Shown: piece after piece, positions 1-10,145 of the stretch
Numbering within the stretch: position 1 is the stretch's first letter
Layout: every line of letters starts with the position of its first letter
Assembly (NCBI GenBank): GCA_009830035.1
Contig: SZZY01000011.1
Location: forward strand, 62,001-126,000
Direction: 5' to 3'
DNA from: Pantoea sp. Eser
GTDB taxonomy: Bacteria > Pseudomonadota > Gammaproteobacteria > Enterobacterales > Enterobacteriaceae
DNA: 64,000 nucleotides
Position numbers and translations under genes: made by a program
The notes under the pieces: model-generated
What the model saw: the letters and a program-made list of their open reading frames with translations, nothing else
Database searches by the model: none
Told to the model about the DNA's origin: nothing

Positions 1-1
1 T

Positions 2-862
2 CGCCAGCAGGGCGGCTCGCTGCCAGGTGTATTTTTGATGGGTGCGCTGGCCGGTTTAATCTGCTCGCCCTGCACCACCGCGCCGCTTAGCGCTATTCTG
101 CTCTATATTGCCCAGAGCGGTAATCTGTGGGCCGGTGCCGGCACCCTCTGGCTCTATGCGGTCGGGATGGGCTTACCGCTGATCGCCGTGACCCTGTTTG
201 GCAATAAGCTGCTGCCGAAGAGCGGGCCGTGGATCCAGACGGTAGAAGAGGGCTTTGGTTTTGTTATCCTGGCGCTGCCGGTTTTCCTGATGGAGCGGGT
301 GCTGGGCGACCTGTGGGGGCTGCGGCTGTGGAGCCTGCTTGGCGTGGCCTTCTTTGGCTGGGCGTTCAGCGTCAGCCTGCGCGCCAGCAGCGGCAAATGG
401 CGCGTGGTGCAGATTATCGTGCTGGCTGCCGCACTGATCAGCGTCCGTCCGCTACAGGACTGGGTCTTTGGCGGCCCGGCGGCGCAGCAGCAGGCTGTCG
501 CACACCTGCCGTTCCAGACCGTTCAGACCCCGCAACAGTTGCAGACGGCGCTACAACAGGCCAACGGCCGCATCACCATGGTCGATCTGTATGCCGACTG
601 GTGTGTTGCCTGTAAAGAGTTTGAAAAATACACCTTTAGCGACAGCGCGGTACGCGATAGCCTGAGCCGGGTGCAGCTGTTACAGGCCAACGTGACCGCC
701 AATAGCGCCATCGATAATGCGCTGTTGCAGCATCTTCAGGTGCTGGGATTACCGACCATTTTATTCTTTGATGCGCAAGGCCACGAGATTGCTGACTCGC
801 GCATCACCGGGTTTCTCAATGCCGCCGATTTCCGGGCGCATTTGCAGAAACTCACCCCGTAA
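2..862 (+). CDS. dsbD: Thiol:disulfide interchange protein DsbD, C-terminal part
   Basis: The gene enters from the left edge, so the N-terminal part is not visible. About 287 residues are present. The first stretch holds the second half of the membrane domain, with the conserved membrane cysteine in an [10 protein letters not shown] motif followed by several hydrophobic segments. The last ~120 residues form a thioredoxin-like periplasmic domain with the redox motif WCVAC. DsbD passes electrons from cytoplasmic thioredoxin through the inner membrane to DsbC and other periplasmic partners. The visible part is intact and ends normally. The dsbD, yjdC, tRNA-Phe order is the same as in E. coli, which supports the assignment. 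Confidence 0.95.
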   Translation, partial: RQQGGSLPGVFLMGALAGLICSPCTTAPLSAILLYIAQSGNLWAGAGTLWLYAVGMGLPLIAVTLFGNKLLPKSGPWIQTVEEGFGFVILALPVFLMERVLGDLWGLRLWSLLGVAFFGWAFSVSLRASSGKWRVVQIIVLAAALISVRPLQDWVFGGPAAQQQAVAHLPFQTVQTPQQLQTALQQANGRITMVDLYADWCVACKEFEKYTFSDSAVRDSLSRVQLLQANVTANSAIDNALLQHLQVLGLPTILFFDAQGHEIADSRITGFLNAADFRAHLQKLTP

Positions 863-925
863 ACAACACTGGAGTCAGGCTTGTGCCCGGTGAACAGCCG
901 GGCCTGCATACCAGAGGAGAGTCAC

Positions 926-1471
926 TTGCAGCGTGAACAAATACTGGAGCATGCACTGAATGTGCTTGAACAGAACGGCCTCGCCGCCACCCTCTCATTG
1001 GAAACCCTGGCGGGCCAGACCGACCTTTCTCTCGATCAGCTCCGGCTATTCTGGCCCGATCGTGACGCCCTGCTCTATCACGCCCATCAGATCGATACCT
1101 GGCGGCGTCAGATCATACTGGATGAGACGCTGTCGCCGGAGCAGAAGCTGATGGCGCGTTATGAAGTGTTAAGCGAACACGTCAGCAAAGGCTGCTTCCC
1201 CGGCTGTCTGTTTATCGCCGCCTGTAGTTTCTATCCGCAGCCGGATCAGCCAATTCATCAACTGGCGGAACAGCAGAAGCGCGCCTCCTAGCAGTTTACG
1301 CATGAGATTCTGCTAGACCAGGCGCTGGACAACCCGAGCATAGTGGCCGATCAGATGGAGCTGATTCTGGAAGGCTGCCTCAGTAAACTGCTGGTTAAGC
1401 GCAACGTGCAGGATGTCGCCACGGCTCAGCGGCTGGCGGAAGATGTTTACAGCATTGCTGTTGTGCCGTAA
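926..1471 (+). pseudogene. yjdC: TetR-like regulator YjdC, interrupted by a stop codon
   Basis: The translation from a TTG start (after AGAGGAGA) begins with MQRE, as in E. coli YjdC, and stays in one frame for 181 residues apart from a TAG at 1289-1291. The N-terminal half carries the helix-turn-helix (around residues 20-45) and the second half continues in the same frame (QFTHEILLDQALDN... to VVP). The TAG probably replaces a tyrosine or glutamine codon. The gene lies 63 bases after dsbD. YjdC is a predicted DNA-binding regulator of unknown target. The stop truncates it at about two thirds. A sequencing error is possible, but neighbouring genes show the same kind of damage. Confidence 0.8.
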
Positions 1472-1558
1472 AAACGACGCGCTGTCCTGAGGTTTTACCC
1501 GCTTTGACTGAAAATCAGGCAATCAGTCACGTTTCCCATGGTTTTTTGGTAAAAGCCG

Positions 1559-1587
1559 TTGACGCCCGGCGGCCTTTACGGTTTAAT
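1559..1587 (+). promoter_or_regulatory. Promoter of tRNA-Phe
   Basis: A -35 hexamer TTGACG (1559-1564) and a -10 hexamer TTTAAT (1582-1587) are 17 bases apart, directly upstream of the tRNA. They are followed by the GC-rich GCGCCCC, typical of a stringently controlled stable-RNA promoter. Confidence 0.75.
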
Positions 1588-1597
1588 GCGCCCCGTT

Positions 1598-1673
1598 GCC
1601 CGAATAGCTCAGTCGGTAGAGCAGGGGATTGAAAATCCCCGTGTCGGTGGTTCGATTCCGCCTCCGGGCACCA
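1598..1673 (+). tRNA. pheU: tRNA-Phe (GAA), 3' half replaced by the element
   Basis: This is a 76-base tRNA ending in an encoded CCA, with anticodon GAA at 1631-1633. Its 5' acceptor strand is GCCCGAA but the 3' acceptor strand is TCCGGGC, so base 6 (A) faces C67, a mismatch. The T-stem is GGTGG/CCGCC. At the other end of the element (53192-53240) the half-tRNA has T-stem CCTGG/CCGGG and acceptor TTCGGGC, which pairs perfectly with GCCCGAA. The right-hand copy is therefore the original host 3' end, and this gene was rebuilt with the element's own 3' end on integration. Confidence 0.95.
1625..1673. other. attL, left attachment site
   Basis: This is the 3' half of tRNA-Phe from the anticodon stem to CCA. 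It matches attR at 53192-53240 in 43 of 49 positions. The differences are one in the anticodon stem, four compensating T-stem changes, and one in the acceptor stem. Confidence 0.9.
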
Positions 1674-1718
1674 CTATTCGAAGCACGCTGGTCAGAAGAT
1701 GAGAAAACTGACGGGCGT

Positions 1719-2805
1719 TTAACGGGAGCGGTATTTCTTGATTAGGGGCCTGTTACAGCAGGCTCCTTTTTCTCGATCACTGTGAATAATTACAATGACG
1801 TGACTGAATGTAAACCATTGTAAAACATCAGCCTTATCGGTGTAAAGTGCCATTTCCTTTTCCAGCATCTGGCTCACAATATCCATACTGATATCAACAT
1901 ATTCCATTGTTATGCTCACGTTACGGTGCCCAAGCAACCCCTTGACCAGTTGCAGGTTTCGTTCAGGCGAGCTCATTAATGTCGTGGCAAGGGTATGCCT
2001 GAACCGGTGGGGAGAAACATCAAACCCGCACTCTTTTGACAGCCTGCGAAAAAACGAGCGTAACGGTTGCAGCGATGGTTTTTCGGAAAGAGACGCCCTG
2101 TCTGCAGGCGAAGAGACGAACCGCTCATAGTTAAAAAGCGCATCATTATTTCCGGCACCGCATTCCCTTGCGCGCTGAAGCAATGCTTCCAGTCTCGGTC
2201 GTAAATGGCTGACAACGGGAACCCGCCACTCCCGGTATGTTTTACTGCCTTCCGCTCTTAAGTCAATCCCCCCATCGTCAAGAGACACATCTTTCAGACG
2301 TATATGGAGCAGTTGATTCTGCCGCATACCGGTGTAACGTAATGTGTCCAAGACAGCCCGCCAGTACCATACTGGCCGCAGGGCACATTTACTCAGTTCT
2401 GGGCTCAGAAGCAAACTGCTGCATAGTTGGCCAGGTTGTTGTCATCTGGTTTTTTGTCAGAGTCTTTTTACGCTTCCTGTCCTGTTTGACCGATACACCA
2501 TTAAAGGGGGTTTTACTTAAGTTCATTAGTTGAGAAGTGATGGCAAAATTGTACAGGGCACGCATATGGCTGACCTTATTATTCCAGGTATGTGCAGAAA
2601 GGCACTGCTTCTTGAGTACATGCCTTCTCCACTCAAGCACATCGAGACTGGTTATGCCGTAAGGCGGACAGGCTTCCCCGATATGCTTTCTGAAACCCCG
2701 AACAACCTTCTTATAACTCCACTCGGTATCTTCGCGCAGCGATTTACAGAAAAAGTACTCATCCATAAGTTCCTGCCAGAGCCAGTCAGCACTATTTTCG
2801 TTCAT
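1719..2805 (-). pseudogene. int: Tyrosine recombinase (ICE integrase), frameshifted
   Basis: The gene lies 45 bases inside attL and reads toward it. The N-terminal 138 residues (from 2805) form the SAM-like core-binding domain. A frameshift near 2400-2440 separates them from the catalytic domain. The catalytic set is visible in the second part: Arg in TGMRQNQ, Lys in GSKTYREW, HRFRH, GLLGHRN and the nucleophile Tyr in TMEYVD. The total length of about 360 residues fits a P4-like or XerC-like integrase. Such enzymes cut inside tRNA 3' ends, in agreement with the tRNA-Phe junctions. The frameshift should abolish activity and lock the element in place. Confidence 0.85.
1745..1773 (+). terminator. 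Probable new terminator of tRNA-Phe, supplied by the element
   Basis: The stem GGGGCCTG/CAGGCTCC with a 6-base loop is followed by TTTTTCT on the plus strand. It sits inside the 3' end of int. The original tRNA terminator was displaced to the right end of the element (53249-53271). Confidence 0.65.
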
Positions 2806-2863
2806 TTTTTTCCATTCCTCTCTTAGTAACAGTAACGCACCAGATGTCAGACCTACGTTGCGG

Positions 2864-4571
2864 TCAGGGGAACAAAATGAACTGACTGTCCTGAGGGATG
2901 GTCTTTCTGTATACCTGTCTGCTTTTCACCAGGTAGCCTTTTACCCTTTTGAACCTCCCGGATTTGTCGGGTGTATCGTAAAGCTGAGCAAAATAAAATC
3001 TCCTGTTATCGCGACGCTTATGCAAGTTAAGTCGCTCAAAAGAAGCCTGAATGCTTTCCCGGTGAATAGTCGAATCAGTAGCCTTAAGGTAGTCGAAAAA
3101 GATACCGGGGACGGGTAAAAAGACATAGCCGGCAAGGCAATAATATGGATTTTGTCTTCTTTACCATTGAATCTAATATCCCCGCGGTTGAGTCCCTCCC
3201 GGAGCCAGTCAAAAAACTGTTCTCCTTCCGCTACGTCAGTACCGGAGACTGCTACGGGTACGGAATCTGATCTTTCATCACATTTGTTAACAATTGCAAC
3301 CTGAGAATTATCCGAGTTTCCCTGTGGAGACGGGTCCTTTTCGTTTGGTGAGGCTTATTTCTTTTCAAGGGGTTCTGATGATTGATGTTCCTATGGAATC
3401 ACTACGGACACATCTGCCTTTAACTCTTCTTCATTTTCGTCAGCTTTAATATCTCCTGACAGGTCGAATAGAGTCAGGAGAGCATCAGTATCATTTCCAT
3501 TAGGTAAAGTGTCTGAGCCAGTACTTTTTACGGTTTCGCTTAATGCACTATCTCCTTCATTTCCTTCACCGCTTTTAACTGGTGAATCGCTGAGCTGAGA
3601 GGGGTTATCAATATCTGAGGAAAGTGCAAAGATTGCAGGGGAAGATGAGTCAGTTGCCACGTTCAGAGCTGATTGTTCTGATTACGTATCTGTAGATAAA
3701 ACCGTAGCGGCACCCTCCTGTAAAGGAGCTGTATCTATTAGAGCATCACCTACATGAGGACTTAAAATTTCCGCAGTTTTCCTTTCAATTAAAGGAGATT
3801 CTGTTTTCTCTGCTGCTTGTTTCATCAGGCTTCGGATCAACGGCATTGCCGGATGCTGGTTCCATAAGGCACCGGCAAGATTGCCCAGTGCTTCGGGATT
3901 TTCTGCCACCCAGCCTGTCGCCTCTGCCGGCATAAGTTGTCCGGCTGCCAGCGCCGCAAAAGCTGAGGTATTATCTGCTTGCCGAAAGCGAAATCGAAAA
4001 GGCGAGTCCGGAACGGTTATCCCTGGAAGCCAGCTTTTACCGTCAGGCAACTCCCCTTCCAGAGGCGCCAGGAGCGGCAAATGCCAGAACAGGGCACAGA
4101 CCAGAAAAGGACCGCATTCCACATCACGTTTTGCGCTGCCTGCTCTTCTGGCGCTGCCCCCGGTGCAAACATGTATCCTTTGGCCAGTCTGAACGCACAG
4201 GTTGTGAACTGTAGCGTAAGGTCACCGAAGCTGTCTGAATGCGCCCACCTTCCCTGCTGTGTTGCCGGCACATTGTGTACCTTGGCCAGTAAGCCATGCA
4301 GTGGCGTTATGTAAAACCGGTGATACACATCCGCTGGAAGTGAGCTGTTTTCCCATATTTGTTGCAGGCAGGTTTTTCTTAACGGGCTACGGCACAGCGT
4401 GTCTACCGTACTCGGAGCGTGGTAGCCGGCAGGTGTGATAACGGATATATGATGTGTTGATTCCGGTTCACCTTTTGAAAACTGAGACCTCAGGGTTCTG
4501 ATTCTGTCGCGCATGATTTTATCCTGGTATAAGGCTGCCCAGTGTTGTGACATTCCCCCGCGCTTCACCAT
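2864..4571 (-). pseudogene. traI: TraI-type relaxase of the PFGI-1 class (MobH), multiply broken
   Basis: The translation can be pieced together over ~570 residues. The N-terminal helicase-like TraI_2 region (LPADVYHRFYITPLHGLL..., GAAPEEQAAQNVMWNAVLFW) runs to about 4060. It then changes frame and continues through LEGELPDGKSWLPG. The C-terminal TraI_2_C domain (FFDWLREGLNRGDI..., IPQDSQFILFP) ends with TGA at 2864. In-frame stops lie at 3682, 3391 and just below, and frameshifts near 4060 and 3140. Relaxases of this class nick oriT and sit beside the integrase in PFGI-1-like elements, as here. The start is uncertain: MVKRGG at 4571 was chosen because it follows the helicase stop at 4582. 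Confidence 0.8.
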
Positions 4572-4581
4572 AAAAAACCAG

Positions 4582-6155
4582 TTACTCAGTCTCAGAAGTT
4601 TTTCCCGTTTCTTCATTCCTGTCAGCGCCCTCTCCCGCAGTAAATAAATCATTGAGCCCTGGGGCCGGCCGCTCGTTACCCCTCTCTCCATTTCCGTACG
4701 GTAAGGTTTCGTGCGCCGTCTCGCGGTTTTTCCCGCCTTCATTGCTCAGCCAGCGCATCAGCTCATTGAGCACAAGCGTTCTTCTGGCCCGGGTGACTGC
4801 CACCATACAGCAGGTTAGTCTCATCCTCCCGCTCCTCCTGCGAAAGAAGCGGATCGGTAATGTCGGTAAAATCCTCGCTGAGCACGACCACAGGCCACTC
4901 AAGCCCTTTGCTGCGGTGTGCGGTTGAAACCGTGACCTGAGGGTCTTTTTCATGGGTGACGACCTGACGGCGCATAATGGCCAGCTTTTGAGGTAGCGGG
5001 AAAAAGTCATCGAGCAAACGAATGGCCTGGTTCATCTCCACGTCCTGTGTGGCCTTTGCTATTGAGCAGTATTCATTAAAATCCCGGTAGTCCCGGCTGA
5101 GGCGCGGGGACTGCATACGTTCAGGCATGTCGGCCGAGAACCAGTACAGGTCTTCTAGCTCTTCCGTTTTGTAGCCTTCAATCCCCCCGACCCAGAAGAC
5201 CTTTTTCTCCATGAGGCTCGCCGTTAAGGCGCTGCCAATCACGCCGGACACCGTCCGGCTCAGTACAGCAATGTGCTCAGCCCCTGCCGGAATGCTGCTG
5301 ACGACAGCATCCTCCGTTACCCGTAACGCGCTTTTCCTCTCCGGCACGATCCAGCAGGATGTTGGCCATACGCGCGACCTCAGGGCCAAATCGAAAACTC
5401 GCCGTTAGCCACAACCGGTCTGCCTGCGCCAGCTGCGGGGCACTGAGTGCGTTATCCGCCCCGCGAAACCGGTAAATCTGCTGGTAACGGTCGCCGACAA
5501 GTATGACCCGGTAGGGCTGATTCAGTACAAACGCACTGGTCACCGGATTGGCGTACTGAGCCATCATCGAAGAGGATGGTGTCCCAGCGTTTTGACAGGT
5601 CAGGATGAGAAAGCTGGAACAGTTTGAGGTAGGTATCGTGCGTAACGGGAAAGGTCGAACCGGTCCGGCTCATTTCATACCAGAGGATCTGAATCGCCCC
5701 AAGATTTTACCTGCATCCAGACCGTGGCGATCATCCTCTGCGGGCAGATGTATCAGTCCCGGCTCTGGGTCGACGCTACAGAGGAACATGTTCAGTCCGC
5801 TGAGCGCCAGCCGGGCCAGCGGCCAGTGGTGGGTGTTGAGTTTGCGGGCCACGTCAGTAACGCGCAGACTGGCTGTCAGCCGGTCACAGAAATGTTTGCC
5901 GAAGCGGGCCCACGCCAGCTGATGCGACGTTTTACACTCAACGTTATAGGCGAATTTGCGTTCAACCTCATCCCGCACGGCGCGGTTATAGGCGAGGTAA
6001 AGCATTTTACTTTCCGGGTTGGCTTCAGCGTAATTCACTAACGTGGAGGTTTTTCCTGTGCCGGCAAAAGCGTTTACCACGAGATGACTGCCCTTCCACT
6101 CGATGATGGCATTTTGCTCGGCTGTGGTTTTCCAGGTCATGGGGTTCTCCGGCAA
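4582..6155 (-). pseudogene. UvrD/Rep-family helicase, multiply frameshifted
   Basis: The gene begins MPENPMTWKTTAEQNAIIEW and has a Walker A AFAGTGKTS near residue 35. Later UvrD motifs are spread over several frames: TSHQLAW, ILVGDRYQQIYRFRGA (motif III region), TVSTAHRSKGLEWPVVVL (motif V) and VAVTRARRTLVL (motif VI). At least four single-base frameshifts (near 5680, 5570, 5330 and 4800) break the frame. Superfamily I helicases with this short N-terminus are common beside the relaxase in these elements. A role in element DNA processing is inference. Confidence 0.8.
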
Positions 6156-6230
6156 CTGCAGATGAAGAAGCCAGACTGGCAGCGGTAAGCGTTAACTGCG
6201 ATAAAAAACCAGATACCCTGCTTCAGAAAT

Positions 6231-6254
6231 AAAAAACGCTCCCGGTCGGGAGCG
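6231..6254 (-). terminator. Rho-independent terminator
   Basis: On the minus strand, CGCTCCCG and CGGGAGCG form an 8-bp stem followed by six Ts, just after the methylase-like gene. Confidence 0.85.
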
Positions 6255-6265
6255 TGAAGATATGA

Positions 6266-6936
6266 TTATGCGGCCTGACAGTGCCGTGAATCCAGACTAA
6301 CAGGCCAGCTCCCGAGGTAGTGCCCAGGGGCGTACGGTATCCGGCGTCGTTCATTAGCAAGGGTGTTACCTACCACCACTTCGCCGGCAATCCCGCACAG
6401 GGACAGCTGTATGTAAGCCATTCCGGCCGCAAGCGGATCGATATCTGTCGCGGATACCCACAGATACCGGTGCGGTGGCCAGCCCGCTCGGCAAATGCCA
6501 GCACCATGCAACCGGCACCGCACGCGGGTTCACTCAGGGTGATAAAGGGCCTGTCCCGGAACAGGGTTTCAGTGTCACCCAGTTGCATGGCAGCCATCAT
6601 TCTGGCCACGTCCCAGGGCGTGAAAAACTGCCCCCTGTATTTGTCCCCCAGCTCCAGCTGCATGAAGACGCGCCCCAGGAAGTCTCCTGACGCCTCACAC
6701 AGCCCGTTAACAACGTGGGCCAGCAGCTGCTCCATGCGCGTGACGTCCTCCTTTTCGTATCCACGGACTATACGCAGATACTTTTTCTCCCGCGCTTCAC
6801 TGAAACAAAGCCGGTTTTCAAGCGCGATGACGCTGCAGCTGATGAAGTCTTCAAACACCTTGAACCGGTGATTATACCGGGCCGTCTGACTGAACAACTT
6901 AACAAAGGCTTTTTCGTGGTTAATCATGCCGGGCAT
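6266..6936 (-). pseudogene. N-6 DNA methylase-like protein, frameshifted
   Basis: The first 188-residue frame has QFFTPWDVARMM followed by the SAM-binding motif SEPACGAGCMVLAF, as in type I restriction M-subunit-like proteins. A frameshift near 6470 moves the rest (RYLWVSATDIDPLAAGMAYIQLSL...) to another frame. No NPPY/F catalytic motif is visible in the remaining ~85 residues. Short proteins of this type, without the catalytic loop, are common on enterobacterial conjugative plasmids. The start ATG at 6936 follows GGGGAA. It is the last gene of the 6-12 kb minus-strand row. Confidence 0.7.
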
Positions 6937-6947
6937 GCGTGTTCCCC

Positions 6948-6997
6948 ATAAAAAAAGGGGGCACGCACCCTGACCAAGGGACGTGTCCCCTGAGGGT
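6948..6997 (-). promoter_or_regulatory. Leader hairpin + T-tract before the methylase-like gene
   Basis: On the minus strand, ACCCT...AGGGT encloses GGGAC..GTCCC. It is followed by GGGT(GCGT)GCCC and seven Ts, ending 13 bases before the start codon. Parts of the two structures overlap. This is one of about nine similar leaders. Confidence 0.5.
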
Positions 6998-7021
6998 AAA
7001 AAGCCACGGCAGAGCCGTGGC
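6998..7021 (-). terminator. Rho-independent terminator after the DUF1281 gene
   Basis: The 8-bp stem GCCACGGC/GCCGTGGC with a 3-base loop is followed by five Ts on the minus strand. Confidence 0.85.
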
Positions 7022-7044
7022 TGAGTTAACAGAGGAGCAGGCTT

Positions 7045-7977
7045 TTAACCCCGCACCTCACGATACGATGCAGCTTCCTGAGCCTGTGACGCTGGCTCAT
7101 CGCTGACGAGATAAAGCACCTGACCGGGCAGAGGCGCTCCGGCCACACCTTTTTGTCCGTCGACATGCTCACCACCGTCGTAGCAGTCGTAACCGCTGAG
7201 CCCGCTCACGGGCTCGCTGTAGTTGTGACGCACCTCGCAGTCAAACACCGCTGATATTTCCCCGACAACCTCACCTGACGGCGGGAGCCAGGGCTTATCC
7301 ATCTGCAGTGTAAGGCTGTTTGGCGTATGACGCTGCCAGTTAACATTGTGCCCGGCCGGCCACTCCATGCCGTACTGCCGGCAGTAGAGGTTGGTTGTGG
7401 TAGACACGCCTGACATCAGTCCACCGGCACCGTTCAGCTCTGCAGCAAGCCGCGTGGGTATGATGGCCAGCATGTCGCAGGGCTGGGAACGTTCAGGATA
7501 CTGGCTGAGCCGTTCCCAGGCAGTTGCGGCATCAGACTCATCACCGGCGCTGACCAAGCCAAACCAGTCGGTGTATTGCCGGATAATCAGCTCTGCCACA
7601 ACGTCACGGGCTGAGACGAGAATGATCTCCCACTTCAGCGCGCCCAGTCCTGACTGGTGATACAGCCGGTCAATGGCCCTGATGGTTTCCCCATCGAGGA
7701 CGGCATCCTTCAGCAACAGCGCCAGCCAGCTTTCAAACGCCTGATTGGCTGCGGTGGACAATCCTGTTCCCCCACGGACCAGCCCCTGAAAAGGCGGATA
7801 CGACGTGGTGCGCACCGGCTTGAGTATCCCCGCCGCGCCGGCCAGAAACAGCTGTATGCTCTGCTGCACGGCGTGGCGGTGACGCGGGACGTCAGTGCCG
7901 TTTATCCACTGCAGCAATACATCGATACAGACGGACTTACCGGTGATTTCCAGGCGGTTGTGACACCATTCGGACAT
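7045..7977 (-). CDS. DUF1281 (Api92-like) family protein
   Basis: This is an intact protein of 310 residues. The start is MSEWCHNRLEITG at 7977, chosen because AGGAG lies 9 bases upstream and family members begin with a similar MSxWCxN. The C-terminal third (WPAGHNVNWQ..., GYDCYDGG) resembles the ferredoxin-like DUF1281 domain. Such proteins occur on enterobacterial plasmids and in phage APSE; their function is unknown. It is one of the few undamaged genes in this part of the element. Confidence 0.75.
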   Translation of the reverse strand: MSEWCHNRLEITGKSVCIDVLLQWINGTDVPRHRHAVQQSIQLFLAGAAGILKPVRTTSYPPFQGLVRGGTGLSTAANQAFESWLALLLKDAVLDGETIRAIDRLYHQSGLGALKWEIILVSARDVVAELIIRQYTDWFGLVSAGDESDAATAWERLSQYPERSQPCDMLAIIPTRLAAELNGAGGLMSGVSTTTNLYCRQYGMEWPAGHNVNWQRHTPNSLTLQMDKPWLPPSGEVVGEISAVFDCEVRHNYSEPVSGLSGYDCYDGGEHVDGQKGVAGAPLPGQVLYLVSDEPASQAQEAASYREVRG

Positions 7978-7998
7978 AGTTGATACTCCTCTTCTGAT

Positions 7999-8069
7999 AA
8001 AAAAGAGGACACAGCCCGTGAGGAGCGGTGTCGTCACGGGACGGTGACAGTTACGGAATAACCGCCACC
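7999..8069 (-). promoter_or_regulatory. Double hairpin leader before the DUF1281 gene
   Basis: On the minus strand an 11-bp stem GGTGGCGGTTA/TAACTGTCACC (two G-U pairs) is followed by CCCGTGA...TCACGGG. An alternative GACAC...GTGTC stem ends in CTC and six Ts. AGGAG and the start codon follow. Confidence 0.5.
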
Positions 8070-8080
8070 GGATAAGTCAA

Positions 8081-9067
8081 TTACGCAGCTTCAGCCTGAC
8101 TTTCAGGCAGAGCCAGAAGGGATTCCGACGCTTCCCGGGCATACCGGCAGGCGCGGAACAGGGCCCTTTTGTCAGATTTCAGCACCTTCAGCCAGTGGTC
8201 CACATAGCTGTCGTGCTGAACCTCACCGAACACTCCGAGATGAGCACACAAAAACGCACTGCCCATTTCAGCGATGAGCTCCTCAAAGGCATACACCGGG
8301 TCCCCGAACTGCCGGGATGAAGAGGTTATACCCTCCCGGTTAAGCCGCTTCGCATGACCGGTACTGTGTACCAGTTCATGCAGCAGCGTGGATCAGCAGT
8401 CCGCTTCCGTAAAAAACTGCTCAGCTACCGGCATCACAATTTCATCCGTCAGCGGGCGATAATAAGCCCGGTTCTGAGGCAGCATCCGGTGTTTAACCCC
8501 TGTGGCGTTAAATATCCGGACCACACTGTCCATCACGTCCGGACTGAGTATGCCGTCCTCATCCACCGCAGGAGGCTGTTCAGGAGAAACCGCAATCTCT
8601 GCCGGCACCCCCTCACACTGCTCATCGTTGAACAGCTGCAGGGGTTTAAGCATCGGCACGGTTTCCATCAGCGGTTTGCCGTCACTGTCATAAAGGCAGT
8701 TGCCTTCGCGGTCCTCCGCCTGTTTCGTCCAGTCCTTACAAACCACCGCCAAGGTGGCTTTCTCACCCTTACGCACCTGCCCGCCAGCCTGCTGCACCTG
8801 CCGGTAAGTCATCCAACGGTTATTGCGAAAACCCTGCTCTTCCGCTGACATCCAGAAAAGCAGGACATTCACGCCGCTGTAGTGACGTCCGGTTGAGGCA
8901 TTCAGGGGCAGATCGGCCAGACCGCTGCCGGCAGCCGCGCGCCACGGCTTACGCCAGGGCGGGACACCATTTTCCAGCGCGACAACAATGCGGTCGGTTA
9001 TCTGGCGGTAAAGGTCAGTCTGTTTTGCCGGGCGGCGGGCCGCCTTACATGAAGTCGTTTTTTTCAT
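8081..9067 (-). pseudogene. ardC: ArdC-like antirestriction protein, in-frame stop
   Basis: The first 224 residues form the N-terminal ssDNA-binding domain (DLYRQITDRIVVALENGVPPWRKPW..., NASTGRHYSGVNVLLFW, GEKATLAVVCKDW). A TGA at 8393-8395 interrupts, and the same frame continues with the zincin motif LLHELVHSTGHAKRLNRE (HExxH-like HELVH) and AFEELIAEMGSAFL to 8081. The TGA probably replaces a tryptophan codon (EADxWST). ArdC-type proteins protect incoming plasmid DNA from restriction and are expressed early after transfer. The stop removes the metal-binding site. Confidence 0.85.
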
Positions 9068-9071
9068 GAGA

Positions 9072-9133
9072 TATACCTTTAATCAGAGGTATACCCCTGC
9101 GCCGGCAGGCGCAGAGATACGCCCGTCGACGGG
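9072..9133 (-). promoter_or_regulatory. Leader hairpins before ardC, RBS possibly sequestered
   Basis: On the minus strand the palindrome CCCGTCGACGGG and the 7-bp stem CTGCGCC/GGCGCAG are followed by ATACCT...AGGTAT. This last stem holds the ribosome-binding AAAGG just before the ATG, which suggests translational rather than transcriptional control here. Confidence 0.45.
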
Positions 9134-9148
9134 AAATTCAGAAATCAG

Positions 9149-9496
9149 TTACCATGCGGCATAAAACCACAGGTATTCATGTTCAAAGTCAAAATCACTG
9201 AGCAGGCTTTCCAGCCTGTCACGCAGGATGAAAACGTACTGCAGCCGGCGCAGAAGAAGCGGATTATCCTCATTACCTTCTGTCAATGTCGCAATCGCAC
9301 AGTCCAGCCTCTCTTTCAGTTGCTGAATATGTTCGCGTGACAGTTCCAGACAGGCCGAATTTTCCACCTCACCGACGTACTTATCCACCCAAGTAACCAG
9401 TGAAAAATCGCGGCTCAGTTCACAGACCGGATGATACGGTGCAGCTACTGCGACGTTCTGCCGGTGCTGGCTGTAGAGAAGAATATCCAGTCCCAT
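9149..9496 (-). CDS. Hypothetical protein, 115 aa
   Basis: This small acidic protein starts MGLDILLYSQHRQN and is preceded by GGAGG (AAGGAGGCCCGT-ATG). The middle part (ELSREHIQQLKERLDCAIATL) is helical. No recognised domain is seen. It is co-directional with its neighbours and has its own leader hairpin. The clean start and ribosome site argue that it is real. Confidence 0.6.
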   Translation of the reverse strand: MGLDILLYSQHRQNVAVAAPYHPVCELSRDFSLVTWVDKYVGEVENSACLELSREHIQQLKERLDCAIATLTEGNEDNPLLLRRLQYVFILRDRLESLLSDFDFEHEYLWFYAAW

Positions 9497-9498
9497 AC

Positions 9499-9562
9499 GG
9501 GCCTCCTTCGGTTCAGAAAGAGGCAGGAACCTTTCCGGCAGGAAAAGTCCCTGCCGGGGTGA
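9499..9562 (-). promoter_or_regulatory. Leader with alternative CCTGCC pairings
   Basis: On the minus strand CCGGCAGG and CCTGCCGG form an 8-bp stem. A second CCTGCC followed by TCTTT can compete for the same GGCAGG, giving two exclusive folds before the ribosome site of the 115-residue protein. Confidence 0.5.
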
Positions 9563-9563
9563 G

Positions 9564-9821
9564 TTAACGTCCGGTTATTCGCAGCGCCCCCTGCGGGGTC
9601 ACCTGCGATAACCTGGCCTGCAGCCTGCCACAGGCGTTCAGAAAGGTTTGATGATCTTCAGGCTTCGTCCGTTTACAGCTGATGAAGGCCGCCTGCGTCA
9701 GCAGACGCACAGCATTTTCACGCCAGCGGCAGAGTTCATCAGGCCCGACACAGGCACTGAAGTGACAGACAGCACTCGCCAGCAGCTGATCGGCCTTCTG
9801 GCGGTACTGCGCGACTTTCAC
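9564..9821 (-). CDS. Hypothetical protein, 85 aa
   Basis: This small, mainly helical, cysteine-containing protein (MKVAQYRQKADQLLASAVCHFSACVG...) overlaps the stop of the upstream gene by 4 bases, so it is probably translationally coupled. No domain is recognised. Confidence 0.55.
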   Translation of the reverse strand: MKVAQYRQKADQLLASAVCHFSACVGPDELCRWRENAVRLLTQAAFISCKRTKPEDHQTFLNACGRLQARLSQVTPQGALRITGR

Positions 9822-10132
9822 CTTGTCAGTCTCAGGATCCTCAGGTCCGTCCTGCCGGAAAGTACCGAAGTGGCCACCGCGTCGCTTATCGTCAGCGATT
9901 CTACGAAATCATCGCCGCCGGCAAGCAGGCGCGCCGTGTGGTACCAGTCCTCATTTTTCTGAGGGTGACACCCTTCGGCATACGCAATACGCGGCACCGG
10001 GTCGTTGCCCCGCCAAGCACCGGTGGCCGGCATAAGATAAACACCTTCATCCTTTGCCAGATGAAGCTGACCTCCCTGCATGCGGGCGGTCAGTAAGACG
10101 CTGGTCAGGTCTTTGTTGTTGAAAAACAGCAT
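9818..10132 (-). CDS. Hypothetical protein, 104 aa
   Basis: The protein begins MLFFNNKDLTSVLLTARMQGG and is preceded by AGGAG after a strong leader hairpin. It has the mixed composition of a small globular protein. It is not recognised. The 4-base overlap with the next gene suggests a two-gene unit. Confidence 0.55.
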   Translation of the reverse strand: MLFFNNKDLTSVLLTARMQGGQLHLAKDEGVYLMPATGAWRGNDPVPRIAYAEGCHPQKNEDWYHTARLLAGGDDFVESLTISDAVATSVLSGRTDLRILRLTR

Positions 10133-10145
10133 GGGGCTCTCCTGT

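Noticed and set aside
8354..8848. 164-residue plus-strand frame
   Set aside because: Antisense to ardC, rich in His/Arg as expected for a shadow frame.
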